DNA from: Streptomyces buecherae
GTDB lineage: Bacteria > Actinomycetota > Actinomycetes > Streptomycetales > Streptomycetaceae
Assembly (NCBI RefSeq): GCF_014295035.1
Contig: NZ_CP060404.1
Span: forward strand, 972,001-1,036,000
DNA: 64,000 bases
Direction of reading: 5' to 3'
Part shown: one piece after another, positions 9,082 to 17,745 of the stretch
How positions within the stretch are numbered: the first letter of the stretch is position 1
Layout: every line of letters starts with the position of its first letter
Translations under genes and position numbers: made by a program
Notes under the pieces: model-generated
The model's input: the letters and a program-made list of their open reading frames with translations, nothing else
Database searches by the model: none
Told to the model about the DNA's origin: nothing

Positions 9082-10518
9082 GTGGGGGAAGCTGATAGAT
9101 CGGCGTCCGAACTGCCTGTTGGTGGTGGCGGGGAATGGGTCGATGACGTACTGCTCGGGGGCAGTGGGCAGGACGTCGCCCTCCACCTCGGCGGCCCGGT
9201 CAGCCGAGCGGAGTTGCGCCGGCTGGTCGCCGACGAGCAGCGGCGGCTGCGCGCCGCCGGCCTGGCGGCGGGCGGTTCGCTGGCCGTCCGACTGCCGCCG
9301 TCGTTGAGCTGTGTCGTCACCATGCTGGCCGGGTGGCGCTCCGGTGCCCAAGTGGCCTTGCTCGACTACCGGTTGACGCGTCACGAGGTGGACGAGGCGC
9401 TCGCGCTGCTCACCCCGCAGGTGGTCGCGGAGCCGACCGACCCGGTCACCGGCACGCTGCGCGGGTACGTCGACGTCCGCTCGCGGATCGCCACGCCGGC
9501 CACCGGCCGCCCGGCCGCCACGCCGCACGCCCTCCTCCAGTTGAGCTCCGGCTCGACCGGCCCGTCCAAGGTCATCGGCCGCACGGTCGAGAGCCTGCTG
9601 ACCGAACTCGACCGGTACGCACGGCTCGACGGCTACCCGGCCCGGGGCGAGCGCACCGTGGTGCTGGCCTCGATCGTGCACGTCCTCGGGCTCGTCGGCG
9701 GGTTGCTGAGCGGGCTCGCGGCCGGGTCGCAGGTCGTCCTGCCCCGGACCCACACGCTCGACGGCATCGTGCGGGCCGTCGCCACGGGAGAGGAGCCGAC
9801 GACCCTGCTCGGCGTCCCCTCGCAGGCCGCGATGCTCGCCGCGGCCGGGGCACCGCCGAGACTGCCGCGGCTGCGCCGGATGATCGTGGGCGGCGAGCTG
9901 GTCAAACCCGGCGTGCGGGAGCGCTTCACCCGCGCGTACGGCGCCGAACTCGGCGTCATGTACGGCATGACCGAGGTGGGCGTCATCGCGACCGACGTGA
10001 GCGGCGCGCACACCCCCGGGCTCGTTCCGGTGCACGGCATGCGGGTGCGGATCGAGGACGGCCAGATCCTGCTGGGCCTGCCGGCCAGCCCGTACGTGGG
10101 CCGCACCGATCGGACCCGGTTCGTCGACGGCTGGCTGCGCACGAGGGACGCGGGCGGCATCGACCCGGCCAGCGGGCTGCTCACGGTGCACGGCCGGCTG
10201 GACGCGCAGGTCTCCGTCGGCGGCCTCAAGGTGGACCTCGCCGAGGTGGAGGCCACCCTCGCGGCGCTGCCCGGCGTCATCGACGCGGTGGTGGTGCAGG
10301 GGACGGGCATCGAGGGCTTCGTGACCGTGCGCGAGCCCGGCGCGTTCGCGGCCCTCGCCGACGCGCTCGCCGCGCGCCTGGCCCCGTACAAGAGGCCACG
10401 CACGCTGCACCTGCTGCCCGCGCTCCCGCGCACCGCGACGGGCAAGCCGGTGCGCGACGCGGAGGCGCTGCGCGCCGCGGTGCGCGCGGCGGCCTCGGTC
10501 GGGGCGGCTCAGGCGTAG
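9082..10518 (+). CDS. Adenylate-forming acyl/aryl ligase (AMP-dependent synthetase)
   Basis: A 478-residue ANL-superfamily ligase, short for the family. The P-loop is LQLSSGSTGPSKVIGRT near residue 155. YGMTEVG near residue 295 is the A5-like motif, GWLRTRDAG gives the ATP-binding aspartate region, and TATGKPVR near the C-terminus carries the catalytic lysine. The GTG start has AGGGGAGAG 6-7 bases upstream. The gene ends 10 bases into the convergent PPTase gene. It likely loads an acid (hydroxyphenylglycine, its keto acid or a fatty acid) on the ACP at 11178. The substrate is not readable from sequence with confidence. Confidence 0.85.
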   Translation: MGEADRSASELPVGGGGEWVDDVLLGGSGQDVALHLGGPVSRAELRRLVADEQRRLRAAGLAAGGSLAVRLPPSLSCVVTMLAGWRSGAQVALLDYRLTRHEVDEALALLTPQVVAEPTDPVTGTLRGYVDVRSRIATPATGRPAATPHALLQLSSGSTGPSKVIGRTVESLLTELDRYARLDGYPARGERTVVLASIVHVLGLVGGLLSGLAAGSQVVLPRTHTLDGIVRAVATGEEPTTLLGVPSQAAMLAAAGAPPRLPRLRRMIVGGELVKPGVRERFTRAYGAELGVMYGMTEVGVIATDVSGAHTPGLVPVHGMRVRIEDGQILLGLPASPYVGRTDRTRFVDGWLRTRDAGGIDPASGLLTVHGRLDAQVSVGGLKVDLAEVEATLAALPGVIDAVVVQGTGIEGFVTVREPGAFAALADALAARLAPYKRPRTLHLLPALPRTATGKPVRDAEALRAAVRAAASVGAAQA

Positions 10519-11159
10519 TCGGCCGCGTCGACCCGGCGTACCCGGGTCCGGACGGCACCGGCCCGCACCGCTCCCACCCACGCCAGCCCCAGGACGTAGC
10601 GCCCCTCCCCCACGATGACCGCCGACGAGGTCAGGTGCGCGGCCCCCAGCAGGGGGCGCGGCGTCAGCGACGCGGCGGGCGGCCACCGCTCGGGCAGCGG
10701 CACCGGTCGGCTCATGCCGCCGCGCCGCAGCCCCTGGCCCCTCGCCTTGCCCACCGACTCCTTCTGCGTCCACAACCACAAGAAGGCCACCGACCGTTGC
10801 CGTTCGGGCAGGCCCGCGACCCACTCCGCCTCGGCGGGGTGCAGCCAGGACCGGGCCAGCGCGTCGGCGCGCAGCTCGCGCACCACCTCCACGTCCACCC
10901 CCACCGGGGTCCGGTCGGTCAAGGCGACGGCCAGTGCCCCGCGCGCATGAGCAAGGCTGACCCGCGGCGCCTCGGCGACCCCGCCGATGACGGGGCGACC
11001 GCCGGGTTCGTGGTCCAACCGAAGCCCGGACACCGGGACTCGCAGCGTCCGCGCCGCGGCCCGGAGCAACAGGGTGTGCGCCGTGCGGCGCTCGTCCCCG
11101 TCCGTCGTGCACCACAGCACCGTCACCGTGTCCGGGGCCGGCCCCGGGTGCCCATCCAT
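10509..11159 (-). CDS. Sfp-type 4'-phosphopantetheinyl transferase
   Basis: A 216-residue PPTase. The magnesium-binding GVDVE is at about residues 87-91 (D89, E91) and the signature WLWTQKESVGKA at about 128-139, with K133/E134 and K138. It would convert apo-ACP (11178) to holo-ACP by adding phosphopantetheine to a serine. The proposed start at 11159 is only 18 bases from the divergent ACP start and lacks a clear ribosome-binding site, so a longer N-terminus or leaderless translation is possible. Its 3' end overlaps the convergent ligase gene by 10 bases. It is inverted relative to the genes around it. Confidence 0.88.
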   Translation of the reverse strand: MDGHPGPAPDTVTVLWCTTDGDERRTAHTLLLRAAARTLRVPVSGLRLDHEPGGRPVIGGVAEAPRVSLAHARGALAVALTDRTPVGVDVEVVRELRADALARSWLHPAEAEWVAGLPERQRSVAFLWLWTQKESVGKARGQGLRRGGMSRPVPLPERWPPAASLTPRPLLGAAHLTSSAVIVGEGRYVLGLAWVGAVRAGAVRTRVRRVDAADYA

Positions 11160-11177
11160 GAAGAGGGAGTCAATCAA

Positions 11178-11441
11178 ATGTCCGCAGAGGTTGAGAAGTT
11201 CGTCATCGAGGCCCTCGACAACATGAACTACGACGTCACCGGCGTGACCGCCGAGACCCCGCTCGGCCCCTCCGGCCTGGACCTGGAGTCCCTCTCGGTG
11301 GCCGAGATCGCCATTCAGGTGGAGGACACCTACGGCGTGAAGTTCGACGAGGACGAGATGGAGTCCGTCGCCCTGCTGACCGTCGGCGGCCTGGTCAAGG
11401 AGATCGTCCAGCGGGCGTCGGCCGCGACCGCGACCAAGTGA
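11178..11441 (+). CDS. Discrete acyl carrier protein
   Basis: An 87-residue type II carrier protein. The phosphopantetheine serine is S38 in GLDLESLSVAEI, followed by an acidic helix (EDTYGVKFDEDEM) typical of ACPs. The ATG is preceded by GAGGGAG with 8-base spacing. It is the only carrier protein in the cluster, so both ligases and the ketosynthase presumably work on it. It is set between the divergent PPTase gene and a downstream ligase and probably starts a transcript running to hmaS. Confidence 0.93.
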   Translation: MSAEVEKFVIEALDNMNYDVTGVTAETPLGPSGLDLESLSVAEIAIQVEDTYGVKFDEDEMESVALLTVGGLVKEIVQRASAATATK

Positions 11442-11568
11442 GCCCCGCCCGCCGCTGACCCGCGCGACCCGACGTGCCCGCCCTCCCGGCCCAGGCGCCC
11501 TGCCGCCGGCCGGGAGCGGCGGCAGGTCGTACGCGATCCGTCCGATCGAGAAAGCGAAGACACCGGCA

Positions 11569-13218
11569 ATGAATCCCCAGAACGAGCGCGCGGAACTCGC
11601 GGCCGACCAGCGGTTGGGTGTCGGCAACGTCCTGACCACCCTCGTCGAGCGCGGCACCGGCCTGGCCGCGCCGACCCTGACCTTCGACACCCCGGTGGAC
11701 GGCCACCCCGCCTGGCAGGCCCTGTCGCTGGCCCAGCTCGGGCAGCGGGTGGCGGCCCGGGCCGCGGCGCTGCACGCGCTGGGCGTACGCCCCCGGGACC
11801 CGGTCGCCGTGTGGGTGGGTGCCGCGGCCGACCAGGTGCTCAGCTATCTGGCGCTGGTACGGCTCGGCGCGATCCCCGCGCTCGTCAACGGCCGGCTGCC
11901 CGCCGAGCAGGCGGGCGAGTACATCGCGCGGCTGCGGGCCGTGGGGGTGATCGCCGACGGCCCGCACCGCGAGGCGCTGTCCCAGGTCGGCTGCGCGACG
12001 GAACACCTGGCGGACCCGGCCACGTTGGGCGCGGGCGAGGCCGCCGCGGCGCCCGCGCCCTACCGGCACCACGGCAGCGAGCCCGTGGTGATCACCCACT
12101 CCTCGGGTACCACCGGCCTGCCCAAGGCGGTGACCCACTCGCACCACAGCCTGTTCGCGGCCATCCGGCACCGCCTCTCGCTGCCCAAGGGCCAGGGCCT
12201 CGACCGCATGTTGGGCGTCCTGCCGTCGGCGCACGCGGCCACCGTCATCGCCGTCAACCTCGCGCTGACCAACCGCAGCCAACTCGCCCTGCTCTCCCAA
12301 CAGGACGGCGGCCCGGTCCTGGACGCCGTCGAGCGCTGGCAGCCGCACAGCGTCCTCGGCTTCGCCACCACCTGGTCGGAGCTGGCCGGCGCGGACCTGG
12401 CGGCCCGCGACCTGGACTCCGTACGCACCTGGTGGAACACCGGCGACTGCGCGCACGAGGCGCACATCCGCAAGTTGGTCGCCGCCGGCGCGCGGGAGGC
12501 CGTCACCAGTGCGGGCCGGGTGCGCCGGCCCGGGTCGTTCTTCGTGGACGGCCTGGGCTCGTCGGAGATGGGCCACTCCCAGTTCTTCATCACCCACACG
12601 CCCGACACCAGCCGCTACGGGCGCTGCATCGGCAAGCCGCACGCCTTCTCGGACGTGGCCGTCGTCGATGACGCGGGCCACAAGCTCGGCCCGGGCCGGG
12701 TGGGCCAGTTGGCGATCAACGCGCCGACGCTCTCGCTCGGCTACTGGAACGACTCGGTGACCACTTACCGCACCCGCCGCGACGGCTACTTCCTCACCGG
12801 TGACCTCGTCTTCCACGACGCGGACGGCTACTACTACCACGTCGACCGGGCCGTGGACGCGGTGGACCTGGGCGACGGCAACCGGCTCTACACGATGCTG
12901 TGCGAGGAGCGGGTCCTCGCGGGCTGCGCCGACGTGTGGGAGTGCACCGTGGTCGCGGTGCCCAGCCAGGGGCGGGTCATCACCTCGGTGCTGCTCGTGC
13001 TCGACCCGGGGGCCGACCAGGAGGCCGACCGGGCGCCCGAGGTGCTCGCCGCCCTCGAACCGCACGTCGCCGACACCGTCGAGCGGGTCGTGGTGGTGAG
13101 CCCGGAGCGCATCCCGCTCGGGGCGACCGGCAAGGTGCGCAAGTTCCTGCTGCGCCAGCGCTTCCTGGACGGCGAGTTGCTGGGCCGGGAGAGCGTCGCC
13201 GGGCAGGTGACCGCGTGA
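11569..13218 (+). CDS. Second adenylate-forming acyl ligase
   Basis: A 549-residue AMP-dependent synthetase of usual length. The P-loop is THSSGTTGLPKAVTHSH near residue 180. Later come GLGSSEMGHSQF near 326, DGYFLTGDLV near 404, and IPLGATGKVRK near the C-terminus with the catalytic lysine. It resembles acyl-CoA synthetases more than amino-acid adenylation domains, so a fatty acid or aryl acid is the likely substrate. The stop overlaps the ketosynthase GTG by 4 bases (GTGA), so the two are translationally coupled. Its ATG follows a GAGAAAG-GAAG purine tract. Confidence 0.85.
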   Translation: MNPQNERAELAADQRLGVGNVLTTLVERGTGLAAPTLTFDTPVDGHPAWQALSLAQLGQRVAARAAALHALGVRPRDPVAVWVGAAADQVLSYLALVRLGAIPALVNGRLPAEQAGEYIARLRAVGVIADGPHREALSQVGCATEHLADPATLGAGEAAAAPAPYRHHGSEPVVITHSSGTTGLPKAVTHSHHSLFAAIRHRLSLPKGQGLDRMLGVLPSAHAATVIAVNLALTNRSQLALLSQQDGGPVLDAVERWQPHSVLGFATTWSELAGADLAARDLDSVRTWWNTGDCAHEAHIRKLVAAGAREAVTSAGRVRRPGSFFVDGLGSSEMGHSQFFITHTPDTSRYGRCIGKPHAFSDVAVVDDAGHKLGPGRVGQLAINAPTLSLGYWNDSVTTYRTRRDGYFLTGDLVFHDADGYYYHVDRAVDAVDLGDGNRLYTMLCEERVLAGCADVWECTVVAVPSQGRVITSVLLVLDPGADQEADRAPEVLAALEPHVADTVERVVVVSPERIPLGATGKVRKFLLRQRFLDGELLGRESVAGQVTA

Positions 13219-14513
13219 GCGCGGACACCGGGCGGGCGCGGCCCGTCGTCACCGGGCTCGGCACCTTCACCCCGCTGGGCCGTGGCGCCGACAAGCTCTT
13301 CGACGCGCTGTGCCGGGGCGCGTCCGGGCTGCGCAGGCCGCCGCCTGGCCACCTCCTGGACGGCACCGTGGGCGCGGCGGGCATCGCCCCGGAGATCGCG
13401 GCGCGCGAGGTGCTGCCGCCCAGCGAGGGGCGGCTGGTCGACCGGTACGTCCTGATGGCCATGGCCGCCGCCGACGACGCGGTCGCCGACGCCGGCCTCA
13501 CCGTCGGCCGGGACGTGGACCCGCACCGGGTCGCGGTGGTCATCTCCAGCGGCGCCGGCGGGCTGACCACCTACGAGGAGCAGACCCGGGCACGGGCCGA
13601 GCGCGGCCCGACCGCGGTCAGCCCCTACCTGCTGCCCGGCATGCTGCCGAACATGGCCGCCGCCCGCATCGCCATCAAGTACGGGGCGCGCGGCTGGAGT
13701 TCGGCCATCGCCACCGCCTGCTCGGCCGGCGCCCACGCGGTGGCCGAGGCCGCGCGGCTGATCCGCTACGGCGAGGCCGACGTCGTGATCTGCGGCGGCG
13801 CCGAGGCCCCGCTCAACCCGACGTCGGCGCTGGCCTTCGCGCACGCCCGGGCCCTTGCCAGCGGCTGGGACGACCCGGAGCGAGCCAGCCGGCCCTTCGA
13901 CCGGCGGCGCAACGGCTTCGTGCTGGCCGAGGGCGCGGGCGTGCTGGTCGTGGAGCGGGCCGAACACGCGGACGCGCGGGGCGCGGCGGGCTACGCCGAC
14001 CTCGTCGGCTGGGGCGCGACCACCGACGCGTACCGGCCGACGGCGCCCCGGCCCGACGGCGAGGGGGCGGCGCACAGCATGCGCGGCGCGCTGGCCACGG
14101 CCGGGCTCACGCCGGCCGACGTCGGCTACGTCAACGCGCACGGCACGGCCACCAAGCTGGGTGACATCGCGGAGACCAAGGCGGTGCGGGCGGTCTTCGG
14201 GGACCGTTCGCCGGCCGTCAGCAGCACGAAGTCGATGACCGGTCACCTGCTCGGCGGCTCCGGCGCGGTGGAGGCGGTCGTCTGCGCCCTCGCCCTGACC
14301 CGGGGCGCGCTGCCGCCCACCCACAACCTGGACGAGGTGGACCCGCGCTGCGACCTGGACCACGTGCGGGGCGCGGCCCGGCGGCAGCGCGTCGAGGCCG
14401 TGATCTCCAACTCGTTCGCCTTCGGCGGCCACAACGTCAGCCTGCTCCTCGCCACCGCGAGCACCCGGAAGAAGCACCCGGCCACGACCTCAGAGAAGGG
14501 CTCACCCGCGTGA
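13215..14513 (+). CDS. FabF-type beta-ketoacyl-ACP synthase (ketosynthase)
   Basis: A 432-residue condensing enzyme with an intact Cys-His-His triad: C169 in IATACSAGAHA, H309 in NAHGTATKLGD, and H344 with K339 in STKSMTGHLLGGSG. It catalyses decarboxylative Claisen condensation of malonyl-ACP with an acyl thioester. No chain-length factor partner is present, so it acts like KASII rather than an aromatic type II PKS pair. It is coupled by GTGA overlaps to the ligase upstream and to hmaS downstream. This ties chain building directly to hydroxyphenylglycine supply. A self-resistance role as a duplicated KASII is an alternative. Confidence 0.92.
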   Translation: MSADTGRARPVVTGLGTFTPLGRGADKLFDALCRGASGLRRPPPGHLLDGTVGAAGIAPEIAAREVLPPSEGRLVDRYVLMAMAAADDAVADAGLTVGRDVDPHRVAVVISSGAGGLTTYEEQTRARAERGPTAVSPYLLPGMLPNMAAARIAIKYGARGWSSAIATACSAGAHAVAEAARLIRYGEADVVICGGAEAPLNPTSALAFAHARALASGWDDPERASRPFDRRRNGFVLAEGAGVLVVERAEHADARGAAGYADLVGWGATTDAYRPTAPRPDGEGAAHSMRGALATAGLTPADVGYVNAHGTATKLGDIAETKAVRAVFGDRSPAVSSTKSMTGHLLGGSGAVEAVVCALALTRGALPPTHNLDEVDPRCDLDHVRGAARRQRVEAVISNSFAFGGHNVSLLLATASTRKKHPATTSEKGSPA

Positions 14514-15574
14514 ACATCGGAGCTGTGGACCACGTCGAGTTCTACGTCGGGGACGCGCAACAGTCGGCCTTCTACCTCTGCACCGCGTTCGGGTTCCGCC
14601 TCTGTGGCCAGTCGGGGCCCGAGACCGGCCGGCCCGACCAACGCTCCCTGTTACTGCGCCAGGGAGGCATCGACGTCCTGCTCACCTCGGCGCTGACCCC
14701 GGGCCACCCGGTGGCCGAGTACGTGGCCCGGCACGGCGACGGCGTGGCCAACATCGCCTTCGCGGTGGACGACGCGGCCCGGGCGTTCGCGACGGCCACC
14801 GAGCGGGGAGCGGTCGCCGTCGAGGAACCCGCCTCGCACCGGCGGGGCGACACGGAGGTGGTGACCGCCGCCGTGCTCGGCTTCGGCGACGTCATCCACC
14901 GGTTGGTGCAACGCACCGGCGACCGCACCGACTTCCTCCCCGGCACGCTGGACATCTTCGCCGAGGACCCGGACCCCAGCCAGCAGTTGCTGACCACCGT
15001 GGACCACGCGGCGATCTGCGTGCCGGCGGGCCGACTCGGGCCCACCGTCGCCTTCTACGAGCGGGTCTTCGGCTTCCGCCAGATCTTCGAGGAGTTCATC
15101 GAGGTCGGCGAGCAGGCCATGGACTCCAAGGTGGTGCAGAGCCCGTCCGGCCAGGTCACCTTCACCATCATCGAGCCGGTGCCCGACCGCCGGCCCGGCC
15201 AGATCGACACCTTCCTGGCCAGCCACGGCGGCGCCGGCGTGCAGCACCTGGCGCTGCTCACCGACGACATCGTGGCCACCGTGCCCGCCCTGAGCGCCCG
15301 CGGCGTCAGGTTCCTGGACACGCCCGACGCGTACTACGACGACCTGACCGGCCGCCTCGGCAGCCCCGACCTGCGCGTCGAGGACCTGCGGCGCACGGGC
15401 GTCCTGGTGGACCAGGACCACTGGGGTCAGGTCTTCCAGATCTTCACCCAGTCCCCGCACGTGCGGAAGACCTTCTTCTGGGAGGTCATCGACCGGCACG
15501 GCGCCCGCACCTTCGGCAGCGGCAACATCAAGGCCCTCTACGAGGCCGTGGCCCGCGCCGAGGTCACGGCCTGA
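14510..15574 (+). CDS. hmaS: 4-hydroxymandelate synthase (HmaS)
   Basis: A 354-residue non-haem iron dioxygenase of the HPPD/HmaS family. It consists of two vicinal-oxygen-chelate domains with iron ligands H166 (TVDHAAIC), H246 (GVQHLAL) and E325 (FFWEVIDR). The C-terminal FGSGNIKALYEAV matches 4-hydroxymandelate synthases of glycopeptide clusters rather than HPPD. It converts 4-hydroxyphenylpyruvate to 4-hydroxymandelate, the committed step to hydroxyphenylglycine. The start is GTG, overlapping the ketosynthase stop. Codon 48 is TTA (14651-14653). No dedicated prephenate dehydrogenase is in the window, so the substrate must come from primary metabolism. Confidence 0.94.
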   Translation: MNIGAVDHVEFYVGDAQQSAFYLCTAFGFRLCGQSGPETGRPDQRSLLLRQGGIDVLLTSALTPGHPVAEYVARHGDGVANIAFAVDDAARAFATATERGAVAVEEPASHRRGDTEVVTAAVLGFGDVIHRLVQRTGDRTDFLPGTLDIFAEDPDPSQQLLTTVDHAAICVPAGRLGPTVAFYERVFGFRQIFEEFIEVGEQAMDSKVVQSPSGQVTFTIIEPVPDRRPGQIDTFLASHGGAGVQHLALLTDDIVATVPALSARGVRFLDTPDAYYDDLTGRLGSPDLRVEDLRRTGVLVDQDHWGQVFQIFTQSPHVRKTFFWEVIDRHGARTFGSGNIKALYEAVARAEVTA

Positions 15575-15664
15575 ACCGGCCCGCCACGCCCCGGCAGCGC
15601 CCCGCCGACCCCACCGCGCCCGGACCCGCACCCGCACCCGCACCCGTCGTACGTTAGGAATCCC

Positions 15665-16582
15665 GTGACTGTTCAGGACGCAGCCGAGTTCACGCTGACC
15701 GACGAGGAGCACGCCCTCCTGCCGTCGGACGAGGACGTCGCCGCCTACGCCGAACACGGCTGGTACTTGTCAAAGAAGCTGTTCACCGACGAGGAGACCG
15801 ACCTCCTGGTCTCGGCGAGCGAGCGCTTCTACGGCGGCCACCGCGACCGGAGACTACCCGTCCGGCCGCCCAGGCTGGCGTACTGGGAGCCGGCGGACGG
15901 CCCCGTACAGCGGCACAACGACTACATCCACTACGAGGACGACACGATCGGCCGCGTCCTGCGCAAGCCGCTGCTGGGCGCGGTGGCGGCGCGCCTGGCC
16001 CGGGCGGAGGCGATCCGGGTCTTCCAGTCCACGCTGATCTACAAGCCGCCGGTGGCCGGTGAGCCGTCGAACGTCGTGCCCTGGCACTTCGACCGGCACT
16101 ACTGGGCCACCTCCACCTCCGAGCGGATGCTGACCGCGTTCATCCCCTTCCACGACTGCGACGAGGAGATGGGCACGATCACGATGGTGGACGGCAGCCA
16201 CCGGTGGCGCGAGACCGCGGCCAACGACGCGACCTCGCTGCACTTCGCCGACCGCGACCGCGACGAGCTGGAGGCCATGTTGGAGGAGAACGCCCGCTAC
16301 AACGGCGTGCGGGTGCGCAAGGTCCCGATGCGCATACCCAGGGGCCACGTCAGCTTCCACCACTGCCGCACCTACCACGGCAGCGGCCCGAACGTGAGCG
16401 ACCGCCCCCGACGGGCCGTCTCCCTCCACCTCCAGGACACCGAGAACCGCTACCGCGCCTTCACCCGCTCGGACGGCACGCCCGTCTCGTACAACCACGA
16501 CGTGCTGGTGCGCAGGACGGCCGACGGCAGGCCCGACTACGGCGACTCGGAGTTCCTGCCGCTGCTGTGGAGCAGCCGCTGA
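15665..16582 (+). CDS. PhyH-family Fe(II)/2-oxoglutarate dioxygenase
   Basis: A 305-residue phytanoyl-CoA dioxygenase-like enzyme. The facial triad is H141-x-D143 in VPWHFDRHYW and distal H238 in CRTYHGSGPN, with the 2-oxoglutarate-binding arginine in RPRRAVSLH. The intact aspartate argues for hydroxylation or desaturation, because halogenating members replace it by Ala or Gly. The GTG start follows TTAGGA by about 7 bases. It lies 90 bases after hmaS on the same strand, probably in the same transcript. It is likely a tailoring enzyme acting on the aryl or acyl part of the product. Confidence 0.88.
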   Translation: MTVQDAAEFTLTDEEHALLPSDEDVAAYAEHGWYLSKKLFTDEETDLLVSASERFYGGHRDRRLPVRPPRLAYWEPADGPVQRHNDYIHYEDDTIGRVLRKPLLGAVAARLARAEAIRVFQSTLIYKPPVAGEPSNVVPWHFDRHYWATSTSERMLTAFIPFHDCDEEMGTITMVDGSHRWRETAANDATSLHFADRDRDELEAMLEENARYNGVRVRKVPMRIPRGHVSFHHCRTYHGSGPNVSDRPRRAVSLHLQDTENRYRAFTRSDGTPVSYNHDVLVRRTADGRPDYGDSEFLPLLWSSR

Positions 16583-16722
16583 CGCGCGCCGTCGGGCGGG
16601 GCGGCGCCGGCCCCGCCCGCGCGCCGGAACGGCCGCCCCGCACCGACGCCCCCAGGCCATCGCGAGATCGCAGCACCACGACGTGACGAAACGCCGCACC
16701 CAACGAGGAGAGAGCTGAACCG

Positions 16723-16761
16723 ATGCGGAATCCGTCCCCCACTCCCGAGGCGCGCGCGTGA
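16723..16761 (+). CDS. Putative 12-residue leader peptide coupled to the hydrolase gene
   Basis: ATG-started reading frame encoding MRNPSPTPEARA. It has GAGGAGAGAG upstream, and its TGA overlaps the GTG of the next gene as GTGA. The ribosome-binding site of the tiny frame is better than anything directly before the hydrolase GTG, so translation of the hydrolase may depend on it. No homologue can be expected for so short a peptide; it may simply be a coupling device or chance. Confidence 0.4.
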   Translation: MRNPSPTPEARA

Positions 16762-17624
16762 GCCGCGCGGCGCCGCTCGTCGGCGCGGCCCTGAACGCGC
16801 TGGCGCGCCCGGCGCCCGAGCTGGCCGGGCGGGCGGCGTACGCGCTGTTCCGCCATCCGCTGCGGCGCGGCAAGGTGCTGCCGCGCGAGCGCGCCGTCCA
16901 CGAGCGGGCCGCCGTCGAGGAGTTGGTGGTGGCCGGCAAGCGGGTGCGGTGCTATCGCTGGGGAGACGGCGGCGCGCCCGTGCTGATGCTGCACGGGTGG
17001 CAGTCCCGGGCCTCGCGGTACGCCGGGTTCGTGCCGCGCCTTGAGGCGCTGGGGCTGACGGGGCTGTCCTTCGACGCGCCGGGCCACGGCGCGTCGGCGG
17101 GGCGCGACACGACCGTGCTGGAGTACCGGGAGATCATCGGCCAACTCCAGGAGCGGTACGGCAGGTTCCACGCGATCGTCGCCCACTCGCTCGGTGCCAC
17201 CAGCGCGTTCCTGGCGCTACGCGGCGGCGCGCGGGCCGAGCGGCTGGTGACGGTCGCGGCGGTGCGGGACTTCGACCACTTCCCCGACGCGTTCGCCCGG
17301 CTGCTCGGGCTGTCGCCGAGCCTGCGGCAGGACCTGCGCGAGCGGATCGAGCACCGACTGTTCGGGCACGTGGCCGACCCGTGGGCGCTGTTCGACGCGG
17401 TGCGGGCGGCCACGGAGATCGACGTGCCGGTGCGCCTGATCCACGACGCGGACGACGACCTGGTCCCCCTCGCGCAGGCGCACGCGCTGCGCGCGGCGTA
17501 CGGGGCGCGGGCGGAGTTGGTCGTCACCCGTGGCCTCGGCCATCGGAAGGTGCTGGGCGAGCCGGCCGTGATCGACAGCGCGCTGGAGTTCATCGGGCCG
17601 GCCGCCCGGCGGACCACCCTTTAA
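16758..17624 (+). CDS. Alpha/beta hydrolase, cluster paralogue 1
   Basis: A 288-residue alpha/beta hydrolase. YRWGDG at 66-71 is followed by HGWQSRASRYA (79-89), DAPGHG (106-111), the nucleophile S144 in AHSLGA, an acidic residue near D233 in HDADDD and H262 in GLGHRKVLG. The same landmarks occur at the same spacing in the proteins at 21260 and 23782, so the three arose by duplication. It could act as a discrete thioesterase, lactonase or esterase. The GTG start is fixed by coupling to the 12-residue frame upstream. No TetR operator lies before it, so it probably belongs to the ACP-to-dioxygenase transcript. Confidence 0.85.
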   Translation: MSRAAPLVGAALNALARPAPELAGRAAYALFRHPLRRGKVLPRERAVHERAAVEELVVAGKRVRCYRWGDGGAPVLMLHGWQSRASRYAGFVPRLEALGLTGLSFDAPGHGASAGRDTTVLEYREIIGQLQERYGRFHAIVAHSLGATSAFLALRGGARAERLVTVAAVRDFDHFPDAFARLLGLSPSLRQDLRERIEHRLFGHVADPWALFDAVRAATEIDVPVRLIHDADDDLVPLAQAHALRAAYGARAELVVTRGLGHRKVLGEPAVIDSALEFIGPAARRTTL

Positions 17625-17629
17625 ATTGA

Positions 17630-17649
17630 ACGCACGATCGTTTAGTTTT
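17630..17649 (+). promoter_or_regulatory. TetR-type operator, site C
   Basis: ACGCACGATCGTTTAGTTTT carries the palindromic centre ACGATCGT of the family motif. It lies just after the stop of the first hydrolase and 97-116 bases before the MFS transporter ATG, downstream of an AT-rich TTTAAATTGA. The placement rules out the earlier in-frame start at 17626 as the transporter start. Confidence 0.65.
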
Positions 17650-17745
17650 ATCGGGCGTCGGCGGCGCCTCGATGACCGCAGCGGCGCTCCGATGACCGCC
17701 GCGCGTCCGACGACCACCGCGCGTTCGATGGCGAAGGGACCCCGC

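Noticed and set aside
13215..14513. Ketosynthase as part of an aromatic type II PKS
   Set aside because: No chain-length factor, ketoreductase or cyclase partners are present, and it is most like FabF.
15640..15660. CGTCGTACGTTAG before the PhyH gene as another TetR operator
   Set aside because: It shares only the right half of the motif and lacks the GCACGA left half, so it was left out of the regulon.
15665..16582. PhyH protein as a non-haem iron halogenase
   Set aside because: The aspartate of the HxD triad is present; halogenases of this type replace it with Ala or Gly.
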